Assembly (NCBI RefSeq): GCF_958298935.1
Contig: NC_084933.1
Span: 25,196,334-25,260,333, forward strand
Direction of reading: 5' to 3'
Origin: Phragmites australis
Taxonomy: Eukaryota; Streptophyta; Magnoliopsida; Poales; Poaceae
Length of the DNA stretch: 64,000 nucleotides
Below are positions 34,845 through 45,852 of this stretch, piece by piece. Positions within the stretch are counted from its first letter, which is position 1, and every line of letters begins with the position of its first letter. Made by a program: the position numbers and the translations under genes. The notes under the pieces are model-generated. The model did not search any database. It worked only from the letters and a program-made list of their open reading frames with translations, and had not been told where the DNA came from.

Positions 34845-36518
34845 TGTAGCACTCCAGATTTCTACAAACCAGGATGCAACTAACTTCCATCTAAAAACCT
34901 AACAAGTTTGAAAAAATTATTAAAAATTTTGGCAGAGTTTCCTCTAAAATTGCCGCTTACTTGCACAAGCAAAATACACACATTTTCACAAACATATTAT
35001 TCATAAGAAAAAAAAGCAAGCATCACATCCCAAACTCAGGACCCGGTACAACTCCAGGACCCAATACAAATGACTAACTCAACCAAATATGTGTTGAACT
35101 GACCAACTAGTAAATATTGTTCTAATACTATAAGGAAAAGACTAATTATTGAAATGTGTGGGTTTAAAGGTGATGCTAATCCCATTCCATGCATGCCGTA
35201 ATCACTGGGTACCTAAAAATCAAATGAAATATAAGAGTGAGTAAAAGTACTCAGCAAGTACAATTCAAAACCTACGAGAATATAACATTTAAATCGATGA
35301 AGAACAAGTAACAAAGATTTTTTTTCTTAAAAACAGCGATAAGACAGTAGTTTCCGTTTGAAATGGACAATCCTGAATATCCTTTGCATTTACCGGTAAA
35401 GCCGAGTAAGTGGTACCAGCACTCGCTCACATAATCCTGGACATAAGAACTAAATTATGCTTTTGGCACTGGCACTCGAATGAAATATAAAGGAATAATT
35501 TGAAACTTGATTTTTTGGATAGAAACATATTTATGAAATTCCAACCAATAAACACTAGAAAATACAAATATTGAATAAGCATAATTAAAAATGATCAATA
35601 AACATAATTGAAAATGGTCAAGAAAGCACAACAACCACACAGAAACCATGCTGTCATACGATAAGAATTAACATCACATCCGTGGAATTGAACATCCCAT
35701 AGAGCATGAACGATATGAAAAGGTTCATCATGGGACAGGAATCAGGAATGAAACATCACATCAAAATTTAAATTACTAACCACATGAACGCATGAACCAT
35801 GAAAAAGAATAGAACAAATAGAAGACCAAACCACATAGCACGCATCAATAGGTTCGTCATGCATTTACCTTAACCTTGACGATAATCCGATATCACACCG
35901 ATGACACAAGAACTCTCCAAACCTTGCAGTGTGAACCATGAATTTGAAACAAATCCGATGAATTTTGTAAATCCACCAAAAAAAATCCCCAAATTTCCTC
36001 TCCCTTTTCCCCTTCTTCCTATTCCTTCCTTCTTTTCTCCTCTGCTCTCCTCCTTGGTCGGCAACAACATCAAGCATCAGCAATAACAAGCGCATAGCAC
36101 AGTAGCAACCATAGGCACGTAAGCAGCATCATGCACTCACAACAGAGGGAGGTGGTGGCAGCAGTAGCGACGGTGGCGGCTGTGGCTAGGGCGACGGTGG
36201 TGGCAACCGGTAGTGCAGGGGTGAGGGGTAGCGACCAATGTGAGCGTCAACGACGGGCTAGCACGGACCAACGGTCGAGTGGCGGCTACAGTGGCAACGA
36301 GTTACGATGGTCGATGCAGAGCAAGCTAATGGTGCTTGCAGGTGAAGATGACGACGGTGAGTGATGGGCAAGAGTTGTGGCGACTATGGAATGATCAGTC
36401 CTGGGTCGAGGGTAATAAAGCGGCAAGAGCAGCAGCCGACTTCCTTAGCGGCAGTCGGCTTGAAGGTCGGTTCGTCAATTTTTATTTTATTTTTTGCTCT
36501 AAGATTCGAGGTATTACA
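34845..36518. mobile_element. Solo LTR, 1674 bp, ATTAT target duplication
   Basis: The segment starts TGTAGCACTCC and ends GAGGTATTACA, the TGTA...TACA termini of a large class of gypsy LTRs in grasses. The five bases ATTAT flank it exactly at 34840-34844 and 36519-36523. No internal gag/pol region or second copy is present, so it reads as a solo LTR left by recombination between two LTRs. A 'gcggtggcg/gtggtggc' coding-like stretch at 36140-36340 belongs to the LTR. Confidence 0.75.
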
Positions 36519-37113
36519 ATTATGGGCACAATGAGATGCTAGACTACACACTAACCAGCAATCAACATAACACGGGAAATCAAACACTGGAATACTGGAG
36601 TAACTAAACAAGGAGAAGCAAGAAAATCGATCAGCATCATAGCTACATGTTACCAACCCGGATGATCCAAGCACTCAAATCCACACAAGGACACACAAGA
36701 ACAATTCAAATATGAGCTTAATAGCCAAATCAAACCAACACACAGTCTGGGTACAACTGATGGAAGAAGAACTCAGCATATGAGAGAGCAATCCAAATTG
36801 ATACAAGGGATTAGGACTATTAGGACGGTGGAGGGTTAGAGATGGAGCTGGGAAAGAAGGCCGATGGAGCCAAGGTAGAAGAAGGAGTCGTCCATTCAGT
36901 TCGATTCAGCCTATTTTTTTATGCTTTCCATTCCAACCTTCTATTCCTTTTTGTGGTCGCCTTCCCCCTGGTGACTTGGTCCACCCAGTAACGAGACACC
37001 GACGCCTGAGCCCACTTGGCAGCCGTTAGCTAAGTCTTTGACATTCTTTCCTCCTTGTGATTCAGCTTGTCCCCAAGCCGATGACACATGGGAAGAGTTG
37101 AGCTTGCACCTTA

Positions 37114-38460
37114 CTGAAAGAACAATAATGTCGCCTAGAGTAGAGGTGAATATGCGTTTTTACAAAAATTCGTCCTCTTTTGAAATTTATCCTAAACTTA
37201 CAGTGAATATAAACTAACGAATTTTTTAAAGTGAAAAACTTAAATATACTAGACTCAACTAGTGCACAATATCCTAAACAAATATGAATGTTACCATCCT
37301 AAGGTATGACAAAGATTATTCAAATTTAATAAGATATGCAACAAAACTTTAATTGCAAATTCTGACATTACTGTTTATCAGATATTCCAATATTGTTCAT
37401 CGAATGTTCCGAAACTTCCGATCAGTGCAAAATAACAGATTTGAATATCACAAAATTAACTCAATATGCATACAAATAAGCATAGAAGTATAAATATCAA
37501 AATAATACACAAAAGTAAGGAAATACAGAGACAAATGATTTATTACTGAATTACAGATATCCACCGATATCCTATGTCTATGTTGAGGAAACTTGATCGC
37601 ACTTGAGCTGATTTTTTTTCAACCATTTTCCTCATGAGGTTGCATACATGCACTTCTCACCTTTACTATGGCAAACTTTTTCTCCATTCCGAAGATGGTG
37701 AGTTCCACAACTACTTCTGAACCTACTCATAATTTTCACTTGAGGAAATCGCTGGTAATCCACCATCGAGCTGTCTAGGAGATGGTGATCTATAAAATTA
37801 ACAAACTCCTAAACTCGCACACAATCAACACCAAGTGCCCAAACATACGTAACTAATGCGACACGTGCAAGCACGCTAAGCTCTAAACACCTCACTCTAT
37901 CCTCACTAAGTCACAAAAGCTTGATTTTCATAAATTCTTGATAGAGAGAGTAGATGAACACTCGAAGATTGAATATCAAGTTCTAACACCACTTCTCAGC
38001 ACCACAAAACTAGCCAAAAAGCCCCTAACACGCTAGGAGGACAAGGGGTATAAATACCACATTCTAAAAAACTAGTCGTTGGACTCAGATTCTGCACTGA
38101 TCAGAACTTTCGATCCTATGTATCCCAACGATCGAATCCGGGTGAAACTCACTCCCGAACCTAGGAAAAACAACATATCGGAACTTCCGATGTTTATATC
38201 GGAACTTCCGATTAAAAACTAACTCCAAACTAAGAACCCTGACTCTTCTAAACATCAGATGTTCAGACAGATGGGAAATTCCGATCTACCCATCGGAACT
38301 TTGGATCGGAACTTTCGAAATCAGCACAGTTGACCCTTTGAAAACAACGATAACTTTTAATCTTGATGTTTGATTTTGATGATTTTTGACTATATGAAAG
38401 CTTACTCAGAGGGTTACACATTCCTACTGAATTCGTGATCTCAAACACATTGGATCAAAA
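37114..38460. repeat. Repeat-rich segment with TCGGAACTTCCGAT palindromes
   Basis: The start, 'tgaaag...cgcctagagtagaggtgaatatgcg', resembles the start of the element at 54932. Short palindromes recur: 'ccgaaacttccgatc' near 37408, 'tcggaacttccgatg' near 38178, 'tcggaacttccgatt' near 38199, 'atcggaactttggatcggaa' near 38298. It is probably a nested member of the same repeat superfamily as the CCGGAGTATCCGG element, sitting inside the LTR retrotransposon. Confidence 0.45.
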
Positions 38461-38461
38461 C

Positions 38462-38660
38462 TAAGAATACTCTGAAAGCCGATTCGGACACTTCCTCCCA
38501 TTGTACACGCACTGGTACCGCTTGTAGCTATGCGCGCCCCACTGCCCGTTGGGTCGTGGCACCACGCCCTTGTACCCTGACGACAGTAGCTTCCCACCCA
38601 CAGTTGCCGCGACCGCTGTGATGAGGGACCTCTTGGTGCGGTTTTGGCTGGTGAAGAGGG
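38462..38660 (-). pseudogene. Fragment of a RAV-type AP2 domain
   Basis: The minus-strand frame reads [19 protein letters not shown] followed by HSYKRYQ and then diverges to a stop. This matches the first half of the AP2 domain of RAV/TEM transcription factors, whose signature is YKGVVPQPNGRWGAQIYE. The domain stops before its second half, so DNA binding is not expected. The frame continues upstream through a TGA (38696-38694) and a TAG (38881-38879) into an unassigned ORF remnant. It lies inside the LTR retrotransposon at 36648-40200. Confidence 0.65.
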
Positions 38661-38689
38661 GGAAGACACCGGAGGAGTTAGAGGCGACG

Positions 38690-39700
38690 ACTCAAGAGTA
38701 GTTCACGATGGTGGTGTTGTCGCGGTAGATCCAGCATGCCATGGCGACGTAGGAGAGGGACGGGGATGCAATGAAGGGACGCCACACCAGAAGTTTGTCG
38801 ATGAGCCTTGAGGTGTTTGCCACATATGGACGCTTTGGGAAGTGGTTGTGGTGGCGTTTCGTTGAACAGTGGATGAGCATCTACGCGAGGCGGGTTATGG
38901 CCGCGACGTGGGTGGAGATCTTGTCCTTGAGCAACTGCATGATGGAGAGGATGTCGGGGTAGGAGTTCGAGCCAACAAGGACAACGAGGACGCGGAGGCA
39001 CAGGTTGGTGGCCACAGCATGGAGGCTGAAGGAGATCATGCCATTTCCTTCTCCTTGCTAGAGGTCGCCACCACCAAATCCACAACTTTGTGACCGGAAC
39101 AAGCGCATTAACCTCTTCACCGCCACCGAGCAGACCGTGTCAGCGTGTTGAACTCGATGGAGAACCCACGTGAGTCGCCGGTTGTCTCGAGGCTGCCGCG
39201 CTCATGGATGACGGTGTAGAAGCACGCAATGAAGGGTGTGTGCACGCCTGGTAAGCGGCGGAAGCTGGGACATTGGCGATGAATACGCTCGCCGCAGCTG
39301 CCCCATGCCCGGACCACGATGGGGCGCTGCAGGCGCACCACCTCCCCACGCTCCAAACATTGGAGACTTGCGTGCAGAGGAGCCGAGTCTCCAGAGGCAT
39401 CGACACGATCCCCCTTCCACTCGTGGGCGACCGGAAGGTCATGGGAGATTGTAGCCTTGCGGGTTCTTGATAGACGGAGATGTGGAAAGCTCTCGCTCCA
39501 CCGGGGAAGCCGGATCCGCATCGGCGACGAAGTGCGAAGGCGGTGAGAGTGCTCGGGGTAGATCGATCGGCGTGGGCTCCTCCCTCATGGTCTTCCATTG
39601 GTGCACCTTGTCGATTTTCTTGTCGATGAACACTGCTTGCTTGGTCAAGTTCGACAGCACTGCATCAAAAGGATCATCAGACGTCTTTTCCATAGCCGGA
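38690..39700 (-). pseudogene. Degenerate coding remnant inside the LTR element
   Basis: On the minus strand, 39708-39439 gives an ORF starting MDHPAMEKTSDDPFDAVLSN, directly after the right LTR, where a gag-like ORF would begin. Further down, pieces in shifting frames include HKVVDLVVATSSKEKEMA and NLCLRVLVVLVGSNSYPDIL. They read like a once-continuous soluble protein. I do not recognise the family. Several stops and frame changes rule out a working product. Confidence 0.4.
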
Positions 39701-40286
39701 TGATCCAATTGTTACCAACCCGGATGATCCAAGCACTCAAATCCACACAAGCACACACAAGAACAATCCAAATCTGAGCTTAATAGCCAAATCAAACAAA
39801 CACACATGGTCCGGATACACCTGATGAAGAACTTAGAATATGAGAGAATAATCCAAATCGATATAAGGGATTGAGACTATTAGGACGGTGGAGGATCGGA
39901 GACAGCGATGGGGAAGAAGGCCGGTGGAGCCGAGGTAGAAGGAGTCGTCCGTTCGATTCGGTTCGGTTCAGTCTATTCTTCAACGGATTTACTACATTTC
40001 AATCGACTGAAATCAGAAGTTAATTTCATCCGATGAATTTACTTTTATTTTCACTCAATTAAAAATTAGCAACTCCCAGCCTTCCGTCCCAGCCTTCTGT
40101 TCCTCTTTGTGGTCGCCTTTTCCCCTGGTGGTTTGGTCCACCCAGCAGCGAGACATCGATGCCTGGGCCCACTTGGCGGCCGGTAGCCAAGTCCGTGACA
40201 CTACAGAAAGGTTCCAACGAATAATCCGTTGCAGACACAGTCACACAGCTACAGCCTGAAACCATGCAGTTGTCGCCTTGCTGGGC

Positions 40287-42518
40287 TCATCGGTACAGGC
40301 AACTCCTGTACGCCGGCGTCCTGCAGTCCGGTAGGGTGTCATCCCGGTATACCTGCGGAGCCCAAGAAACAGGGACCAGGCAAAGCCCTCCGCCCCTCAA
40401 ATCATGCTCCGTTCCTTTCTTCTCCTTTCTATCTTCGCCTCCAAATTGAATGTGACCCTGAAAATAAAATGTCCACAATGACTCGTAACCACATTGCTAT
40501 AACTAGTTTAGTGAAAAGAAATTATACACTTTATTGGTACCTTGTGTGTGCTTTTCGTCATGCACGGTTCACTAAATAACTGCAGAAAATCAGACAATGG
40601 AAGACTGATCAGCATAGTTATAGTCAGCATTACTTAACTTCAGAAAAGGCCGACCAATGGCTGCGACAGTGTTAGTGCCCCTTTTCTTTGGTTCATTTGT
40701 GTCTGGACTCTGGAAAACGATAGCCTGAGCATTCTTTACACATGACTTGGGGATGACTTGGAAGTCCACTGATAAAAGGCAACGTATAAGTCAATATGGC
40801 ATGCTCACTGAAACCAGGGCAAAAGGCTGGAGCAGTCAGTGCAACGGTTCAATGTATCTTTGTATTACAGGGCCTATTTGCATCGCTCAGCTGCGGTTCA
40901 CTTTTTGTGGATATTAGTATTTTCTTCTACTTCGTAGAAACTTATGTAACCGGTTTTTCATTTATTTTCAAAGAGAGAGACTTATGTAAGCCAAACATAG
41001 GGCGTATTAGAAAGTGATTGTGTGCATGGATTACCTGTATTTGCTCATGAAGAAATTTAATGTACTTGATCGTTTCAAACAGTACCGATGCTGTATCCGT
41101 CTGGCAAAATGCAATTAATTTTTTCAGCGAGTTATCAACACAAGAAGAATGAACAGAAACTAAACATGTTGTTTGCACTTGCAAGAAAAACTGCACTAAA
41201 AATCTCGTACCTTCCCGAAAGGTGACACGATTTGCTGCAATGCTGTAATCTTCTCTCCCAGCTTCACTTTCGGCGCTTGAGGCTGTGTTTTTTAAACAAC
41301 CTCGTCAAACGTTTGATCCAAAAGGCTTAACTGGCTTATCGCTAGTTCATCCGTTATTTTCTCATTATTACCTTGGAAGGTGACGTCTGGGAAGCCTCCT
41401 GCTTAGACTTCTTCGCGTCGCATTCCGCCCTTTTATCTGATTTTCTCTTGGCAGTTACACTTGCTGCTCCCCTTCCACTGCTACCACTGGCCATCTCCTG
41501 CAAGAATCATGCGCAGAAATCAAAACAGTCCACATAAGTATGTACATTGTACTTGACAGTAGGCGATCCAGAAGCTACTTAATTTTCCATAACTACTTGG
41601 TAATATACATTAGCATGACAATCTTACCGGTGCAATATCTTGCTCATGTCTATTGCTGGACATGATTTCTGCGGCTGATCTGTAGTCACTAAAAGAACCG
41701 CCACCCGACAAGGTCCTCGCGGCAAAAGAAGATTCCAATAGTCTTTCAGTCCCTATGCCGGAATAACCCAGACCATACTGAATCTCGACACTGCTAGGAA
41801 CCATTTGCTGCAGAAATGCAGCCGTGGGAGCTCCAAACCCCTGCTGCTGGTTGTCTCGTTTCACCTCATGGTCGTAGCATGGCATGAAACCAATGCTCCC
41901 GTGCACCACGCTGTCCCCCGAGCACACCAGTGGCGAGACTTCGATATCAGGCTTGACGGGAGAAACACTGGAAGCACCAGTGTACCGGTCGATGCTGGTC
42001 AGGCCAAAGGCAGCTAGGCCTGGGCCGGCCATGTTGCTGGCGGCGGCGGCGGCGGCCAGCCCTGTGAGGTAGTCGCATGCCACGGGCACGTCCCCGAACG
42101 TCTCTGGCGTCATGTTCCTCGCTTCGAGCAGAGAAAGGAAGTTCTCTCTGTAGCCGCTGGTCCCGTGCGCTCCTCCCGTGTAACTGGAAACATCGTTCGA
42201 CGTCCAGCTCGATCAGTATTGTTGTCATGAGCTGACCAAGCATCAAGCACATGCATGTATTATTGTTGTATGTGCATATACTTACGTGACGCTCTGGTTC
42301 AAGACATGGCCGGAGGCGTGCTCACTCGGCAGGTGCGGCGCCGCCCAGGTGTGTGCGGCGAAGGCTGGGTCGGCCGCGCCGACGAGCGTGCCGGCGCAGG
42401 GGCTCCAAGAGGGGAAGGTTTCGTGCATCTGCAGCTGGCGAGACTCCCACGTGCCGCTGCTGGTTGGACAAGCAGAGGAGCTGCAAACTACTGGGGTGTC
42501 GGGTGCTTTTTGAGCCAT
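40287..42518 (-). CDS. bHLH transcription factor (bHLH112/123-like), 420 aa, 7 exons
   Basis: Exons on the minus strand: 42518-42286, 42183-41628, 41497-41372, 41282-41211, 41100-41035, 40579-40541, 40457-40287, all GT/AG and in frame. It begins MAQKAPDTPVV. The HLH part is about residues 305-351 (VKLGEKITALQQIVSPFGK, then TDTASVLFETIKYIKFLHEQ). The C terminus is conserved (LCLVPVSWAPQVYRDD, ending YRSCLYR). The usual H-E-R basic residues are not visible before helix 1, only a Lys-rich stretch (TAKRKSDKR), as in the atypical bHLH112/123 group, so DNA binding may be altered or non-E-box. The 13-codon exon (40579-40541) is easily missed but needed for the family motif. Looks intact; predicted nuclear. 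Confidence 0.88.
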
Positions 42519-42880
42519 GAAATATACTGGGGAGCTGTGCCTGCTGCGCTGCAACACTGCATGCCCGTGCATGCGTGCGCGTATGGAGCAGACAGCAGAA
42601 GATGCTATGGAGTGGACCAGGTTGATGGATGGGGTCATTTTTGTAGGTGCGCGCCCAATGGATTTCCCCCCCTCTCCTCTTGAGGTGGGGCTTTCGAGGA
42701 TGATATGTAGTCGTCGGCATGATGTGATCGTTACGACAATACGTGCTCTCAGGTAACTCGTATCCTATTATCAGTTGGGCAGAATATGTATCAGTTTCTG
42801 AATAAATTTTAAAAATATATAACTATTTTGACATATATTAAAAAACTATAACTTATGATGTTTATTTTAAAATTTTATAA
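42519..42880 (-). promoter_or_regulatory. Upstream region of the bHLH gene
   Basis: Minus-strand 5' flank. It is moderately GC-rich up to about 42750 and then becomes AT-rich. No firm core promoter element could be picked out. Confidence 0.3.
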
Positions 42881-42885
42881 CTATT

Positions 42886-42888
42886 TTG

Positions 42889-42919
<31 letters not shown>

Positions 42920-42926
42920 ATATATA
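42886..42926. repeat. (AT)n microsatellite
   Basis: An alternating TA/AT run of about 40 bases with one break near 42909. It lies upstream of the bHLH gene. Confidence 0.8.
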
Positions 42927-45307
42927 GGATATATAAAATGATAGATTTCTCGTCGTGAGTCTATCCGTTAGCACCCTCAGTAGTATGTAATAGAAGGATT
43001 AACCGTGAGACAACTTATTACCAGAGGATGACATATGTACTTACGGTGAAAAATTTATAGTTTTTTACCACGTGTAAGAATAGTTATATATTTTTAAAGT
43101 AAGATATTAAAAATTGTAATTTTTTACAACATATATTAAGATAGTTATAGGTTTTTGAAATTTAATCCTAGTTTTTCAATCCCTAGCACCTTAAACTCGG
43201 AGTGGCTTTCTTCATTTTATTTAACTAAGGGTCTATTCAACACTGGATGTTTTCCTTCAAACCCAGCACGTAATTTTTCCTCTCTATCCCCTCACCCATC
43301 ACGGCCGTGCTGCTCACGCCCTTGTACCTGCTCCGCCCTCCTCCCTCGTCTTCATGGTAGCCGTCGGATCAGCCACGCTGCTCTGCCCCTAACCTCCTGA
43401 CTTCTCCTTCCGTCTCACGACAAGTGGCTTCAGCAATGCCTCACCGCCCAGCCAACCCCTCACCCGACAGTTGGTTTGCCACCACCCCCAGGGGGATCCG
43501 ATGAGCCCCAGCTGAACCTGAACCCAAATCAACTCGCAACAGTCGCCACAGGACTTGGAGATGGAGCTCGCCGGAGGAAGGTCTGAAAATCGAAGGCTTC
43601 ACTTAATTTGTATAACAAAATCGTTAAAGAAACAGCGCACCACACAATCGGTATGTAGTGGGGCGCAGGGAGATGAGTGATTATCAAAGTCACTTGATAA
43701 ATTATAACGACTTGTCAAAGGAAGAGGTCAATGCCAAGGAATTTTAGGTGGCAACTGATTATGTGACGCATGATGAACTGTCCTTGAAAGGGACGTGAAC
43801 AATGCAAGCAGTGGGCCTCTCGCTGTCCCGTTCTCCCCCACGCGCATGTTTCTCTGCAAGCACGCGCGTGCTCTCGCGCACCGCGTAGGCAAAAGTATGT
43901 TTAGCTAGGAAGAGAAAAATGCCACAACAAGTTCTCACTTCTCGGCACTTTTTGCAGGTCATCATCGCGGTACAATGTATAGCCAATGCTATGATGAATG
44001 ACAAGGTTACTACTTACTATTAATACTACGTAGTATATATCGTTGACGAGAATCCCCTTTTGTAAAGAAAAGAAACACATATGGTAGGATCTTTCTTTCG
44101 GAAGGAAAAGGTTATGGACTGTACCTGCACAAATGGACCCGTGGAGGATTGAGGAGGGCAATGCAATGTCGAGTCAGGTATCGCATCATTTTAAGATTAT
44201 AGGTGGTGGCAAAGCTGGCTGGTTGCCATTACGCCCACCCGCGTGGAGTCTAGGCTAGCGCAGGTGCTCACCTCCTTCCCTAGGCTAACTACAGTAACTA
44301 CTCTAAAATGTTATTATAATATCTCCTATCACTATTACAATATCCTTCATTCTATTATATCTAGCAGATACTCTATATCTCATTCTCTATCTTTCTCCTA
44401 TATTAAATTCTTTTTCTTCAACGACGCCCCTTCCCCCTCTCTATTCGTTCAGCCTTGTCGCCTCCCCCTCCAACATCAGCCCTCCCATCTACGCCTCCCT
44501 CTCCAACACCCCCTCCCCCGCCTAACCACGCTGCCTCCCCTCTAGCGCTCCTTCTCCTCCCCCCCTCTGGGCCACGAAGGCAACATAGTGGGTGAATCTC
44601 GCCAGGCCGACGGAAGGAGGCGAGGAGGAGCACGTTGAGCACCGAAGATCGGATTCGTCGCCCGTTGCTGAGGACATAGAGGTCCAATCCACTGCCCATC
44701 GTGCAACGTCCCGAGTCAACGCGGTGGTAAATCAAAACAAGGATCGGATATGACACCCACCCTCGACGAGGATTGGATCCTCCGCCTCCACCGAGGTGGT
44801 CGCCCCGCTCAACTCGCTCTGCCGCCATGAGATCTCCATCAAGGGCTCTGTCTCCCGTTGGCATTGAATCCCGTCAACTACAACCCGCCGCCTGCCACCG
44901 AGAATAGGGAGGTCTTATCCATCGTCGTGCTACGCTCTAGGCCACCTACGATAATGGGCCCTCTCCGATCATCTTAACTCCCTCATGGCCACTGGATCCG
45001 GTCCTTCCTTGAGTTGGCGGGGCGGCAGCCGTTGGGTGTCAGGCAGGTGTCAGGCGAGCACGAATAGTAAAGCAGTCGAATTCGCTGTCCACAAATTGAC
45101 AGTGCTATTTTCCCTCTCTCCATCATTGTATCACTCGAAAAGAACTCTGCTAGAGACGTTTGTCGGCCTCCCCGATCAGCAAAAATCACTACAATATCAA
45201 CTGTATCAGTGGATACGACTATTGCTTAAGATGACCTTAGAGAGTATGCGGGAGAAGCTTCTCCACAGTTGCAAAAGAAAAAAAGAAGGTCATAACAATT
45301 TGAACTC
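42927..45307. other. Intergenic, no gene recognised
   Basis: AT-rich to about 43150, then mixed. A GC-rich stretch at 44400-45060 gives long frames on both strands with low-complexity Gly/Arg or Pro/Ser composition but no domain. The phrase 'aactattttgacatatatta' and close variants occur near 42819, 42880 and 43128, suggesting degenerate tandem copies. Confidence 0.35.
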
Positions 45308-45310
45308 TTA

Positions 45311-45849
45311 GGATGTGTTTGATTGTAGACCTTAAAAAGCTTCCAAATATTGCTCATGGCTAAAAATAGGGCAGGCTAATCTTGGAGTCAAAAAGATTAT
45401 GTTTGGTTTATGATGAAACCAAAACTGAGATACGCGAGTGTGACATATGGAGCCTCCATGTCATTAAATTTTTAACGCAAAATATAGCTAACATGGGTCT
45501 TGAATAGTATATTTAATTAAAAAAAATATTACGATACAAACGGATTACAGATCTGATATGCGATTTAGAAAATATAGTGTTTCAAAGTTTGTTAATCTCA
45601 AAAGCAAGCATTTAATGCAACTAATAGGATGATGCCACTTAGCAGCAAACTGGGCAGCGGCCAAGCCAATTTCACGGTCAACAATTTGGACGCCCGAGCC
45701 GGCACCAAATTCCGGCCTCCGCTTATACTGGCTGATGCCAAAAAAATTGGGACAGGCCAAACCAGGGCCACCAACCAAATGTAAGCCAAATTATGTGAGC
45801 AACCTCAAATTTTGGCTTAGCAAGGTAGGGCTTGGAACCAAACAACCCC
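45311..45849. mobile_element. Tourist-like element, 539 bp, TTA target duplication
   Basis: The left end GGATGTGTTTGATTG and the minus-strand right end GGGGTTGTTTGGTTC form imperfect terminal inverted repeats. TTA flanks both sides (45308-45310, 45850-45852). This is the pattern of PIF/Harbinger non-autonomous elements. There is no coding content. Confidence 0.65.
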
Positions 45850-45852
45850 TTA

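Larger units (their letters stand above)
36648..40200 (-). mobile_element. Non-autonomous LTR retrotransposon, 3.55 kb, CTACA target duplication
   Basis: Two LTRs begin TGTTACC and end TGACA: 36648-37043 (396 bp) and 39710-40200 (491 bp; about 85 bp longer near 39981-40070). The five bases CTACA flank the whole unit at 36643-36647 and 40201-40205. A polypurine tract, AAGGAGGAAAGAA on the minus strand, abuts the left LTR (37044-37056), so transcription is on the minus strand. A TGG-starting primer-site candidate follows the right LTR after two bases (39707 down). No reverse transcriptase or integrase is recognisable; the interior carries host-like coding fragments and a repeat-rich segment. 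Confidence 0.8.

Noticed and set aside
44400..45000. GC-rich open frames on both strands
   Set aside because: Low-complexity Gly/Arg or Pro/Ser composition, with no domain and no splice-supported continuation.
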